The notes under the pieces: model-generated
What the model was told of the DNA's origin: nothing
What the model saw: only the letters and a program-made list of their open reading frames with translations
The model's database searches: none
NCBI GenBank assembly: GCA_026708325.1
Contig: JAPOVC010000028.1
Span: 120,749-184,748, forward strand
Source of the DNA: Anaerolineaceae bacterium
GTDB lineage: Bacteria; Chloroflexota; Anaerolineae; Aggregatilineales; Phototrophicaceae
Direction: 5' to 3'
DNA length: 64,000 nucleotides
Made by a program: the position numbers and the translations under genes
Shown: positions 25,740-34,654 of the stretch, in pieces
Layout: every line of letters starts with the position of its first letter
Position numbering within the stretch: the first letter of the stretch is position 1

Positions 25740-26839
25740 GCATAGCTCCTGATCGTGCGCCCGGCTGTGGCGCGCCAATTGAAGCGTCGGGCCCGTTGAA
25801 GGCCGCGACGACGTTCCTCTTCGCGCCAGGTTTTGCTGAGCAGACCACGCTGCAGGGCGTCCGCCCAGGCGTCGACTTCCATGGGCGGCAGGCAGGTGCC
25901 GTCCACTCCGGCGACTTCCGGCAACGACGATGCGTCTGCGACGATGACCGGTGCGCCGCAGGCCATGGCCTCCAGCACCGGCATACCGAAGCCCTCATAC
26001 AGGGAGGGATAGACGAACACTTCCGCACAATTATACCAGAGAGGGAGTTCGTTTGCGGGAAGATACCCGGGAAAGTGGACTTCATCCTTCAGTCCGCGTC
26101 GCTCCACGGTCGCGTAAACCTCTGCGTAGTCCCAGCCCTGAGCGCCGGCGAGGACGAGCGGCAATCTTGAAGGGAGATGGGCGTAGGCTTCCAGCAGGGT
26201 CACCAGATTCTTGCGCGGTTCAAGAGTGCCGATGAAGAGCCAGAATCGTTCCGGCAGGCCCGCGCGCTGCCGAAATGAGTTGACTTCCTGCAGGGGCAAT
26301 GGGCGAAAGCGGTCATGGTCGACGCCGGGCAGGGCGACGTCGATGCGTTCCGGCGGGATATCCAGCAATTCGACAAGGTCAGTCGCCGTACTTTGCGAAA
26401 TGGCAATGACCCGGCGCGCCCCTTGGCAAGTGTGGCGGGTCAGGAGTTGCAGGTAACGTCGTCGCGCTGTTGGCAGCAATTGCGGAAAACGCAGAAAACT
26501 GAGGTCGTAGACAGTCACCACCATGGGCCGGGTTTGCAAGAGGGGTCCCACGAAAGCCGTCGCGTGCAGGAGGTCGAAGGACCCGCACTGAAAGGGCTGG
26601 GCCAGTTGCTCCCAGAGAATGCGGCGCAGCGGGTTCTGCGTGTCCAGCCCCGAGCGACGCAACTGCAGGCCAGGAAAGTCGGCGGCGCTGTCCCGCCCGC
26701 ACATGACGGTGAAACGCCAGTCTGGCGGCGCTTCGCCGGCCAGGTGCGACAGGGTGTGCCACAGATAACCGTGAATCCCGGCGCTGCGAAAGCCGCTTTG
26801 GCCGGACAGCAAGTGGGCGTTGATGCCGACGTGAGGCAT
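25712..26839 (-). CDS. GT4 family glycosyltransferase (mannosyltransferase-like)
   Basis: This 375-residue GT-B enzyme has an N-terminal GINAHLLSGQSGFRSAGIHGY loop, VYDLSFLRFPQ and ISQSTATDLVE. The donor domain contains FIGTLEPRKNLVTLLEAYA and the PSLYEGFGMPVLEAMACG glutamate motif. The LEPRKN...YEGFGMPVLEAMA pattern is common in mannosyl- and rhamnosyltransferases such as WbaZ. It overlaps the sugar-phosphate transferase downstream by 28 bp, so they form an exopolysaccharide operon with the channel-like gene. Confidence 0.87.
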   Translation of the reverse strand: MPHVGINAHLLSGQSGFRSAGIHGYLWHTLSHLAGEAPPDWRFTVMCGRDSAADFPGLQLRRSGLDTQNPLRRILWEQLAQPFQCGSFDLLHATAFVGPLLQTRPMVVTVYDLSFLRFPQLLPTARRRYLQLLTRHTCQGARRVIAISQSTATDLVELLDIPPERIDVALPGVDHDRFRPLPLQEVNSFRQRAGLPERFWLFIGTLEPRKNLVTLLEAYAHLPSRLPLVLAGAQGWDYAEVYATVERRGLKDEVHFPGYLPANELPLWYNCAEVFVYPSLYEGFGMPVLEAMACGAPVIVADASSLPEVAGVDGTCLPPMEVDAWADALQRGLLSKTWREEERRRGLQRARRFNWRATAGRTIRSYAWALNQARP

Positions 26840-26877
26840 GGCGCTTGTCGCGTCCCTGTGCGGGTCTGTGATCGTCC

Positions 26878-26883
26878 ATTATA
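26878..26883 (-). promoter_or_regulatory. Putative -10 box for the exopolysaccharide operon
   Basis: TATAAT on the minus strand lies 38 bp upstream of the GT4 ATG. A matching -35 is not evident. Confidence 0.35.
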
Positions 26884-26914
26884 GTCCTGCTGCAGGCGGG
26901 AGGCATGATTCATT

Positions 26915-27829
26915 GTGAATGACGAAGGGTCGCCCGGCGACAGCTGGACCTTGCGGGCAGAGGCCTCTCGCGGCTGGATCAGCGAACTCGCCTGGGCGCC
27001 AAACGGTCGGGCGTTGGCCCTGGCCGGGGCCACCGGAATCGCCCTGTTCGCCATCCGACGCAGTGAATTGCATTTGCGCGCGGTATTGGAAGGCCATGAG
27101 GGGCCGGTCAAGGGGATCGCCGTCTCCCCCGAGGGCGCAATGCTGGCCTCGGCCGGCGCGGACCGCAGCATACGACTTTGGGACCTGAAGCGCGGCGCCG
27201 CCATGCGTCAGTTGGGCGGTCATGGTGGGTCCGTGGAACGCGTGGCCTTCACTCCGGACGGCGCGTTGCTGGCCTCTGCCGGTGCCGACGCCTCGCTGCG
27301 TGTGCACGACGTCCGGAGCGGGTCAGAACTGACTTCGATTGGGAGCCACGACGACGAGGTCCGCGCCCTGTGTTTTTGCGAAGGCGGCCGCCTGCTGGTC
27401 AGCGGCAGTCGCGACAGGAAGGTCTGCGTGCACGACGGGGCCAGTGGGCGCTTGCTGCGTGCGGAAGCTCACGCGGACTGGCTGCGGGTTTTGACAGCCA
27501 TGCCCGGCGATGACAGTCTCCTGCTCTCCGCCAGCCGCGACGGCGAATTGCGTCTCAGGTCCTGTCGCGATGGCCTGCCGCTGCGTTCGCTGGCATGCGA
27601 GCACGGGGGGCTGGACTGCGCCGTCGTCGCGCCGGACGGGCGAACCCTGGCGACGGGCGGCAGGGACTGCCAGATACGTCTTTGGCGGGTGAGGGACGGC
27701 GCTCCCGTCGGCGCCTTTGTGGCGCATGACCGACCGGTGCTGACGCTGGCATTCAGTCCTGACGGGCGCTGGCTGGCGAGCGGCGGCGGCGACAATCGAC
27801 TGCGCCTGTGGGCGCGGGCTGCGCATTGA
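26915..27829 (+). CDS. WD40 beta-propeller protein
   Basis: This 304-residue protein consists almost only of WD40 repeats of about 41 residues. Recurrent motifs such as ASAGADRSIRLWD, ASAGADASLRVHD, TGGRDCQIRLWRV and ASGGGDNRLRLWA close successive blades, giving six to seven blades. No signal peptide or catalytic domain is visible, so it is probably a cytosolic protein-interaction platform. The GTG at 26915 follows GGGAGG by about 13 bases, a long spacing. It is divergent from the exopolysaccharide operon and followed by tRNA-Arg. Confidence 0.85.
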   Translation: MNDEGSPGDSWTLRAEASRGWISELAWAPNGRALALAGATGIALFAIRRSELHLRAVLEGHEGPVKGIAVSPEGAMLASAGADRSIRLWDLKRGAAMRQLGGHGGSVERVAFTPDGALLASAGADASLRVHDVRSGSELTSIGSHDDEVRALCFCEGGRLLVSGSRDRKVCVHDGASGRLLRAEAHADWLRVLTAMPGDDSLLLSASRDGELRLRSCRDGLPLRSLACEHGGLDCAVVAPDGRTLATGGRDCQIRLWRVRDGAPVGAFVAHDRPVLTLAFSPDGRWLASGGGDNRLRLWARAAH

Positions 27830-27854
27830 GCGGGGTAACTGCCTCTGCTATACT
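27826..27854 (+). promoter_or_regulatory. Promoter of tRNA-Arg
   Basis: TTGAGC (27826-27831), 17 bp, then TATACT (27849-27854) with an extended TGC in front, 11 bp before the tRNA. The -35 overlaps the stop of the WD40 gene. Confidence 0.6.
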
Positions 27855-27865
27855 GCGGCGCCGAA

Positions 27866-27937
27866 GCCCCTGTAGCTCAGAGGACAGAGCAGAGGTTTCC
27901 TAAACCTTGTGCACAGGTTCGAGTCCTGTCAGGGGTA
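27866..27937 (+). tRNA. tRNA-Arg (CCT anticodon)
   Basis: A full cloverleaf can be folded over 72 nt. The acceptor is GCCCCTG with CAGGGGT (first pair G-T) and A as discriminator. The D stem is GCTC/GAGC with an 8-base loop. The anticodon stem is GAGGT/ACCTT with loop TTCCTAA, anticodon CCT. The T arm is ACAGG TTCGAGT CCTGT. CCA is not encoded. It reads AGG codons. Confidence 0.93.
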
Positions 27938-27958
27938 CAGCTAACGGAGCCCCGGGAC

Positions 27959-28141
27959 ATGCGGGTTTTCCTCGCTCATGGAGCGCTGGGTGTCTGGGAC
28001 GAAGTGATCTTCCTCGGCATCACGGCGGTATTCGCCCTCATTATGGCTTACAGCTGGTTGCGCAGTCGCAGGTTGATGGATGAGGAAGACGAGGAGGCCG
28101 TACCCGGAAACGGGGACCATTACGGTCTTGACGAGGAGTAG
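27959..28141 (+). CDS. Small single-pass membrane protein (60 aa)
   Basis: This 60-residue protein has one membrane helix (about residues 14-34, DEVIFLGITAVFALIMAYSWL), a basic stop-transfer stretch (RSRR) and an acidic tail (MDEEDEEAVPGN). The ATG follows a GGAG/GGGA ribosome site and lies 21 bp after the tRNA, so it may share the tRNA transcript. The family is not recognised. Confidence 0.65.
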   Translation: MRVFLAHGALGVWDEVIFLGITAVFALIMAYSWLRSRRLMDEEDEEAVPGNGDHYGLDEE

Positions 28142-28211
28142 CGTTTGTCGTTGCGGCCGACACTGGTAGACTGGCCTGCGCATATGCAGGTGTAGGGACG
28201 GACAGAAAATC

Positions 28212-29369
28212 GTGCTGGTTGACGTCGTTTTGCCCAACCTGGGCTTCGGAATGGAAGAAGGGCAATTGCTCGCCTGGCTGAAAGCGCCGGGCGATGCCGT
28301 ACGCAAGGGCGAGCCCCTTGTGGAAATTGAGGGCGACAAGACCACCGTGGAACTGGAGGCCCTGGCAGACGGCGTGCTGGAAGAGCAACTGGTGGCGGCC
28401 GGGATGACCGTGCCGGTAGGCAGCGTGCTGGCCCGCATTCGCGGGGAAGGAGCGGAGTCCCCCGCCGCAGAGCAGACCAAAGCCCCCGTAGCGACGCCCC
28501 CGGCGGCCACTACAGCAAAAGCGAATACGACTGTCGAGGCTGCCCCGACAAGGTCCGCACCTGGCAGACTGCGCGTACCCCCTGCGCTGCGCCGTCTGGC
28601 GCGCGAACATGGCATTGATCTGGAGGAACTGGCCGCCAGCGCTCCCGGAGGGCGAATCACGCGCGATTTGCTTGAGGACCGAATTGCCGCCCGTGAACCG
28701 GCGCAGGAGACCGGGGACGGGCGGGAGGCCGTAGCGCTTTCGACCATGCGGCAGATCATCGCCCGGCGCCTGACGCAGGGCATGCAGGAGATGCCGCAAT
28801 TCTTCGTGCGCGCCGAACTGGACTTCAGCGCAGCGCTGCGCGCGCTGCCCCAGGGCGTGGGCGTCAACGCCCTTTTGCTGTGGTTGACCGTGCAGGCATT
28901 GCGTGAGGTGCCAGCGTTCAACGCCACTTTCGAAGACGGCACGCTCTGGCGCCACAAGGGCATCGATCTGGCGCAGGCGGTAGCGCTGCCGGACGGTCTG
29001 CTGACGCCCGTGCTGCGCGACGCCGGCAGCGATACTCTTGAAGGGCTGGCCAAGCGGTCCCGCGACCTGGTGGCGCGGGCGCGCGCCGGTCGCCTGAGGC
29101 CGGAAGAGATGCAGGGCGGCAGTTTCACACTCAGCAATCTTGGGGTCGTCGATCAGGTCGACGAATTCACCGCCATCATCAATCCGCCGCAGATCGGCAT
29201 ACTGGCGGTCGGTGCGTTGCGCGATCGGCCAGTGGTCATCGATGGCGGCCTGCACGTCCGTTCAACGGCGCGCCTGACCCTGTCCGCCGATCACCGCTTC
29301 GTGGATGGCATGCTGGCCGCAGAATTCCTGGCTGCCCTGGACCGACATTTGCAGGCCTGCGGCGCCTGA
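28212..29369 (+). CDS. 2-oxoacid/acetoin dehydrogenase E2 (dihydrolipoamide acyltransferase)
   Basis: This 385-residue E2 has one lipoyl domain (residues 1-80; lipoylated Lys43 in EGDKTTVE), an Ala/Thr/Pro linker, and a peripheral subunit-binding domain (RVPPALRRLAREHGIDL). The catalytic domain ends with the active-site motif DHRFVDG. It moves the acyl group from E1-ThDP to CoA through lipoate. The GTG at 28212 begins at the lipoyl strand LVDVVLPNLGFGM. E1 alpha and E1 beta follow. The order E2-E1alpha-E1beta and the small E2 suggest an acetoin-type complex, but branched-chain oxoacids remain possible. No E3 lies in the window. Confidence 0.87.
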   Translation: MLVDVVLPNLGFGMEEGQLLAWLKAPGDAVRKGEPLVEIEGDKTTVELEALADGVLEEQLVAAGMTVPVGSVLARIRGEGAESPAAEQTKAPVATPPAATTAKANTTVEAAPTRSAPGRLRVPPALRRLAREHGIDLEELAASAPGGRITRDLLEDRIAAREPAQETGDGREAVALSTMRQIIARRLTQGMQEMPQFFVRAELDFSAALRALPQGVGVNALLLWLTVQALREVPAFNATFEDGTLWRHKGIDLAQAVALPDGLLTPVLRDAGSDTLEGLAKRSRDLVARARAGRLRPEEMQGGSFTLSNLGVVDQVDEFTAIINPPQIGILAVGALRDRPVVIDGGLHVRSTARLTLSADHRFVDGMLAAEFLAALDRHLQACGA

Positions 29370-29398
29370 ATGCAGATGAAGATGAGGAAGGACGAGGA

Positions 29399-30406
29399 AT
29401 GAGCACGAGCCTGGGCGCGGCAGTGCGCCACAAGATGCTGACCAACATGCTGCTGGTGCGCCATACGGAAGAGCGCATTCAGGAATTGTTTCTTGAGAAC
29501 GTCATTCGCGGCACGACGCACCTCTGCATCGGCCAGGAGGCCGTCTCGGTGGCCATGGCCGAAGTTATCGACGCGGCGCGCGGCGACACCGTGACCTGCA
29601 CCTATCGCGGGCATGGCCACGCCCTGGCGCTGGGCATGTCGCTGGAATCCATGATGGCCGAGATGATGGGCAAGGCCTCGGGCTGCTCAAAGGGCAAGGG
29701 CGGTTCGATGCATCTGGCAGACCTGGACGTCGGCCTGCTGGGCACCTTCGCCGTCGTCGGCGCCGGGCTGCCCGTCACCAACGGCGCGGCGCTGACGGCG
29801 CAGATGCGCGGCAACGGGGCCATTTCCATTTCGATATTCGGCGACGGAACGCCAAACATCGGCGCCTGGCACGAGGCGGTCAACCTGGCGGCAGTCTGGA
29901 AATTGCCGGCTGTGTTCCTCTGCGAAAACAATCGCTACGGCGAATACACGCCCTACGACGACACGGCGCCCGTTCCCAACGTCGCCGACCGGGCCGCCGC
30001 CTACGGCATCCCGAGCGTCATCGTTGACGGCCAGGACGCCGAGGCCGTGTATCCGGTCCTGCTTGAGGCGGCCGATCGCGCCCGCGCCGGCGACGGGCCC
30101 ACTCTGGTGGAAGCGCTGACCTACCGCTACCGCGGCCATTCGCGCAGCGACCCGGCGACCTACCGGCCGGAAGGCGAGCTGGAGCGCTGGATGGAACGCG
30201 ACCCGATCGACATTCTGGCTGGTCGCATGCAGGCCGATGGGCAGTTGACGGCTGCGGAGTTCGAGGCCCTGCGGGAGCAGCAGAGGGCCGAGGTACAACG
30301 CGTGACCGAATGGGCGATTAACGAGCCCTGGCCGGCGCTGGAGGAGACACTGGAAGATATCTGGGTGCCGTCAGGCGACGGCGCCGCTGTAGGGGAGGGG
30401 GCGTAA
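29399..30406 (+). CDS. 2-oxoacid/acetoin dehydrogenase E1 alpha subunit
   Basis: This 335-residue protein has the E1 alpha pattern: an early HLCIGQEAVSVAM segment, YRGHGHALALG, GKGGSMH, and the thiamine diphosphate motif GDG (148-150) ending in ENN about 27 residues later. A YRYRGHSRSDPATYR phosphorylation-loop-like region follows. With E1 beta it decarboxylates the 2-oxoacid or cleaves acetoin and passes the acyl unit to E2 lipoate. The ATG follows a purine-rich GGAAGGACGAGGA site 29 bp after E2. Its TAATG junction couples it to E1 beta. Confidence 0.9.
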   Translation: MSTSLGAAVRHKMLTNMLLVRHTEERIQELFLENVIRGTTHLCIGQEAVSVAMAEVIDAARGDTVTCTYRGHGHALALGMSLESMMAEMMGKASGCSKGKGGSMHLADLDVGLLGTFAVVGAGLPVTNGAALTAQMRGNGAISISIFGDGTPNIGAWHEAVNLAAVWKLPAVFLCENNRYGEYTPYDDTAPVPNVADRAAAYGIPSVIVDGQDAEAVYPVLLEAADRARAGDGPTLVEALTYRYRGHSRSDPATYRPEGELERWMERDPIDILAGRMQADGQLTAAEFEALREQQRAEVQRVTEWAINEPWPALEETLEDIWVPSGDGAAVGEGA

Positions 30407-31386
30407 TGGCCGTCATAACCTGTCGCGATGCGGTCGTGCGCGCGCTGGATGAGGAGATGGCGCGCGACGAGGACGTCATTTTCTTCGGCGAGGACGTGGG
30501 CAAGGCCGGTGGTGTCTTCTATGTGACGCCTGGACTTTACGAAAAGTATGGCGGGCGGCGCGTGCGCGATACGCCAATCTCCGAGAATGCCATTGTCGGT
30601 GCGGGCGTGGGGGCGGCGGTGACCGGCATGCGCCCGGTCATCGAGCTGATGTTCGCGGACTTCGCCGCGGTCACGCTGGACCAGATCGTCAACCAGGCGG
30701 CCAAGCTGCGTTACATGTCCGGCGGACAAATCCAGGTGCCGCTGACCATCCGCATGGCCCAGGGCAGCGCCGGCGGCTTCGGTTCTCAACATTCGCAGTG
30801 CTGCGAGTCATGGTTCATGCACGCGCCCGGCCTGAAGGTCTGCGTCCCGGGCACGCCTGCAGATATTCTTGGCCTGCTCAAGAGCGCGGTCCGTGACGAC
30901 AACCCGGTGATCTTCCTTGAACACAAGGGGCAATATGCCGAGCGCGGCGAGGTGCCCGACCATGCCGACCACCTGGTGCCTATGGGCGAGGCGCGCATCG
31001 TGCGCGAGGGTGGCGACGTCACCATCGTGGCCGTGCAGCGCATGGTTGGGGTGGCGCTCAAGGCGGCAGATACCCTGGCCGAACAGGGCGTTGAGTGCGA
31101 AGTCATCGATCCGCGCACACTGGTGCCGCTGGACATGGAGACCATCGCCCGATCGGTGGAAAAGACCGGGCATCTGGTCACCGTCGAGGAAGCGGTGCGC
31201 GCCGGCGGTTGGGGCGCGGAGGTCGTTTCGCAGATAACCGAGAACAACATCTGGTCGCTGGAAGGGCCGGTCGTGCGCGTCACTCTGGGCGCCGGCATCA
31301 TTCCCTTCAGCCAGCCGTTGGAGGAACACCTTCTGCCCGGGCCGGAGGACGTCGTCGCGGCCGTGCAGCGCTCGCTTGAGGCCTGA
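30406..31386 (+). CDS. 2-oxoacid/acetoin dehydrogenase E1 beta subunit
   Basis: This 326-residue protein matches E1 beta: an N-terminal ALDEEMARDEDVIFFGEDVG, DTPISENAIVGAGVGAAVTG, a QGSAGGFGSQHSQ segment, PGTPADILGLLKSAV, and the C-terminal transketolase domain with EVIDPRTLVPLD and HLVTVEEAVRAGG. It completes the E1 heterotetramer. It overlaps E1 alpha by one base and is followed after 2 bp by a zinc dehydrogenase, so all four genes look like one operon. Confidence 0.92.
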   Translation: MAVITCRDAVVRALDEEMARDEDVIFFGEDVGKAGGVFYVTPGLYEKYGGRRVRDTPISENAIVGAGVGAAVTGMRPVIELMFADFAAVTLDQIVNQAAKLRYMSGGQIQVPLTIRMAQGSAGGFGSQHSQCCESWFMHAPGLKVCVPGTPADILGLLKSAVRDDNPVIFLEHKGQYAERGEVPDHADHLVPMGEARIVREGGDVTIVAVQRMVGVALKAADTLAEQGVECEVIDPRTLVPLDMETIARSVEKTGHLVTVEEAVRAGGWGAEVVSQITENNIWSLEGPVVRVTLGAGIIPFSQPLEEHLLPGPEDVVAAVQRSLEA

Positions 31387-31388
31387 CC

Positions 31389-32408
31389 ATGCAGACCGTC
31401 GTGCTGGAACAACCGGGGAGTCTGGCGCTGAGGGAGACGCCGCCGCCTGAGGGCACGCTGCCACAGGACGAGGCCCTGGTTCGCGTGCAGCGCGTGGGAG
31501 TCTGCGGGAGCGACCTCAAGGCCTTCAAGGGCGAAATGCCCTTTCTGAGTTACCCGCGCGTCCTCGGGCACGAACTGGGTGTGGAAATCCTGGAAATCGG
31601 CCCCAACGCGGCGGGTCTGCGCGCCGGTGACCGTGCGGCCGTGGAGCCTTATCTACATTGCGGCCATTGCATCGCCTGCCGCCGTGGACGCACGAATTGC
31701 TGCGATTCCCTGCGCGTGTTGGGCGTTCACACGGATGGCGGCATGCGCGAATTCATTCGCGTTCCGGTCGGAAAGCTGCATCCTTCTGACAAACTGTCGC
31801 TGGACCAACTGGCGCTGGTGGAGACCCTGGTCATCGGGGCGCACGCCATCCGGCGCGGCGCGCCCCGCCCGGATGACTGTCTGCTGGTGATCGGCGTGGG
31901 CCCCATAGGGCTGACGGTCATTGCCTCGGCTGCCGCCATCGGCGTGGACATCATCGCCATGGACGTCAATCCGGCGCGCCTCGAGTTCGCCCAGGAAATG
32001 CCGGGCGTGAGCCACGTGGTCGACGCCCGCGACCGGCCGCTGGAGCGTCTGGCCGAAATCACTGACGGCGATATGCCGACCCAGGTCTATGACGCCTCCG
32101 GCAGCGCGGCCGCCATGAACGCCTCATTCGATACCCTGGCGATGGGCGGGACCCTGGTCTTTGTGGGCCTGGTGACGGACGACATCACCTTCCACGATCC
32201 CGAGTTTCACCGGCGTGAAATGACGGTCATGAGCAGTCGCAACGGCACCGCCGAAGATTTTCGCCAGGTCATCGACATGGTGGAAACGGGCGCCATCGAC
32301 ACGACGCCCTGGATCACGCATCGCGCCACGCCGGCGGAACTCATCCATTACCTGCCGACCTGGCTGGACCCGGCCAGCGGCTGTCTGAAAGCGATGATGC
32401 AATTCTGA
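31389..32408 (+). CDS. Zinc-dependent alcohol/polyol dehydrogenase (MDR family)
   Basis: This 339-residue medium-chain dehydrogenase has catalytic zinc ligands Cys39 and His61-Glu62 and structural zinc cysteines at 91, 94, 97 and 105. The nucleotide motif is VIGVGPIG. It resembles 2,3-butanediol, threonine and L-galactonate-5-dehydrogenases. Because it follows the E1/E2 genes by 2 bp, a butanediol-to-acetoin step feeding the complex is attractive, but that is inference. A long-chain sugar-acid dehydrogenase is an alternative. Confidence 0.85.
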   Translation: MQTVVLEQPGSLALRETPPPEGTLPQDEALVRVQRVGVCGSDLKAFKGEMPFLSYPRVLGHELGVEILEIGPNAAGLRAGDRAAVEPYLHCGHCIACRRGRTNCCDSLRVLGVHTDGGMREFIRVPVGKLHPSDKLSLDQLALVETLVIGAHAIRRGAPRPDDCLLVIGVGPIGLTVIASAAAIGVDIIAMDVNPARLEFAQEMPGVSHVVDARDRPLERLAEITDGDMPTQVYDASGSAAAMNASFDTLAMGGTLVFVGLVTDDITFHDPEFHRREMTVMSSRNGTAEDFRQVIDMVETGAIDTTPWITHRATPAELIHYLPTWLDPASGCLKAMMQF

Positions 32409-32494
32409 AGCGCTTCCGCGACGAAGATCGTGAATTAATGTACAAATAAGGCTATGCTGCTGTTACTCGCCGGCCAGGCGGACTGACTGCATTC

Positions 32495-34654
32495 ATGCGG
32501 CTGCGCCACGCCCTGTTGTGCGCTCTCGTTCTGTTGCTGCCGGCCCTGCCGGCACATGCCCATGGATTCATCGTGCGCGCACTGCCGGAAGACCGCGCCG
32601 AACTGGAGCGCGCGCCGGCCCGTTTGCGCTACTGGTTCAGCGAGAGTCTGGAGCCGGCCTTTAGCACGCTCACGCTGCGCCGACAGGACGGGAGCGTCGT
32701 CGCCGAGGGTGGCGTTGACCCCGACAATCCGCTGCAGATGAACCTGTCAGTTCCCGCCGATCTTCAGGATGGCGTCTACCTGGTCGATTTGCGGCCGGCC
32801 TTCGCCAGCGACGGCCACGTCGTGCCCGAAACGCGCGTCTTTTTCCTGGGCCAGGCGGCGGACGCGGCCGTTGGCGGCGGTGGTGGCTATGCCATCGAGC
32901 CGCTGGAAGCGCTTTGGCGCGCCCTGCTTTATGGTTCCTGCCTGCTGCTCCTCGGAACGCATATGTTGTACGGCGCGGTATTGCTGCCGGCCTGGGGCAG
33001 TCGGGCGCAACGGGCCGGCGGCTTGCCAGCGCGGGTGATGAGTCGACTGGGAAACATTGCGCTGGCCGCGCTGGCGGTCGCCTTCGTCGCCAACCTGCTG
33101 GCCATGCTGCAGCAAAGCATGGTCTTTTTCGCCAGCGATGCCGGCAGCGTGCTGTTCGAGGGCCTGTGGCAGGTGGTTCGCATTGGCTCGCGCTTCGGCG
33201 ACGTATGGACCGCCCGTTTTCTGCTGTTGCTGCTTTGCACAGCGCTGGTCGTTCTCGCCGTCCGCTGGCGCCGGCATCATCCGGAACAGGTGAGGCCCCT
33301 GTGGGCGGCCAACCTGTGGGTGGTGGCGCTGCTGTTGGGCACCTTCAGCATCAACAGCCACGCCGCCGGCTCGCTGCGTCATCCCTGGCTGGCGCTGCTG
33401 GTGGACTGGTTGCACACCCTCGCGGCGGCTGCCTGGAGCGGCGCCCTGGTGGCTTTGGCGCTGCTGCTCCCTGTGGCGCTTCGGCCCCTGGCCGCCTCGC
33501 AGCGGGGTGCGGCGACGCAGGCCGTTCTGCGACACTTCACCTGGCTGGCGTTGCGGGCGCTGGCCGTGTTGACCGCGAGCGGCCTGTTCAGCGCGCTCAA
33601 CTGGCTGCAACGTCCGTCTGACCTGACGGGCACGGACTGGGGCCTGGCCTTGCTGGCCAAACTGGCGCTTGTGACGCTGTCGCTGCTGGCGGCGGCCGGG
33701 CAAAGGAAGGAGTTTCGCCCCTCTCGCTGGCCGGCCCTGCCGGTCCTGGCGGGTCTGCGACTGGAAGCCACGCTGCTCTCATTGACCCTGGTCCCCCTGG
33801 CCCTGCTTGCCGCGGCAGCAGTGCCGCAACCCGAGTTCGGCCCCGCGCCGGCCGCGCCCTCTGCCACACAGCGGGTCGCAGAAAACCGGGTCGACATCAG
33901 CCTGGCGCCGGGCGGGCCGGGCATCAACAGCCTCGATTTGCGCATTCCCGGCGCGACGCAGGTCCAGGTGCAGGTGGTGGCGCCGCATCGGGACTGGCGC
34001 AGCGCCTGGCTGGAAGCGGTCGCCCTGGACGAGGGGCTCTACACCTTGAGCACGGATTTCATCGACGATGAAGGCCACTGGCAGACCCTGGTGGATTTCC
34101 AGGTCGGGACCGGTGCCACGAAGCGGGCCGCCTTCGCCTGGGAGATTGAGCGGGAGGCAGCGCCGGGGGCGTCACTGCCCACGGGCATACAACATGGGCT
34201 GGCGACCCTATTGCTGGCCCTGGCAATCCTGTGGTCGATGCATTCGCCGCTGCGGTGCGCGCTGCGCTGGCTGAACTGGCAACCGACGACCCTGGCCACG
34301 GCGATCGGCGCGACCCTGGCCTTCGGCTTGATCGTCGGGCTTGGCGTGGCGCTGGTGGCGCGCAACGACGCCGCCTGGCGCGAGACGCTGTGGCCGCTAC
34401 CGACGATCGTCAACCCGGAGCTCGCCGATGCGGCCTCACTGGCGCGCGGGCGTTCGTTGTATGATGAACACTGCGTCTGGGAGGGGGCCGCGCTGGAGGA
34501 AATCGTCACGCGTCTTCCGCGCCTGCGCGACGAACAACTCTTCGCCATGACGCAGGAGGGCTGGCGCGCGCTGCCGCCCTGCACGGGGGACATTTCGGAA
34601 AGCGGGCGCTGGCATCTGGTCAACCACATTCGCAGTCTGCAGAGAGGCCGATGA
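32495..34654 (+). CDS. CopC-CopD fusion copper-handling membrane protein with degenerate cytochrome-like tail
   Basis: This 719-residue protein has a signal peptide (MRLRHALLCALVLLLPALPAHA) leaving an N-terminal His, as in CopC copper binding. The CopC domain (to about 120) has LRYWFSESLEPAF and a second His in GHVVPETR. The CopD membrane domain (about 140-430) has eight or so helices. An extracytoplasmic beta domain, two more helices and a tail (GRSLYDEHCVWEGAALEEI) follow. The tail aligns by eye with a c-type cytochrome start but lacks CxxCH. It probably moves copper across the envelope. The next gene overlaps by ATGA. Confidence 0.85.
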   Translation: MRLRHALLCALVLLLPALPAHAHGFIVRALPEDRAELERAPARLRYWFSESLEPAFSTLTLRRQDGSVVAEGGVDPDNPLQMNLSVPADLQDGVYLVDLRPAFASDGHVVPETRVFFLGQAADAAVGGGGGYAIEPLEALWRALLYGSCLLLLGTHMLYGAVLLPAWGSRAQRAGGLPARVMSRLGNIALAALAVAFVANLLAMLQQSMVFFASDAGSVLFEGLWQVVRIGSRFGDVWTARFLLLLLCTALVVLAVRWRRHHPEQVRPLWAANLWVVALLLGTFSINSHAAGSLRHPWLALLVDWLHTLAAAAWSGALVALALLLPVALRPLAASQRGAATQAVLRHFTWLALRALAVLTASGLFSALNWLQRPSDLTGTDWGLALLAKLALVTLSLLAAAGQRKEFRPSRWPALPVLAGLRLEATLLSLTLVPLALLAAAAVPQPEFGPAPAAPSATQRVAENRVDISLAPGGPGINSLDLRIPGATQVQVQVVAPHRDWRSAWLEAVALDEGLYTLSTDFIDDEGHWQTLVDFQVGTGATKRAAFAWEIEREAAPGASLPTGIQHGLATLLLALAILWSMHSPLRCALRWLNWQPTTLATAIGATLAFGLIVGLGVALVARNDAAWRETLWPLPTIVNPELADAASLARGRSLYDEHCVWEGAALEEIVTRLPRLRDEQLFAMTQEGWRALPPCTGDISESGRWHLVNHIRSLQRGR

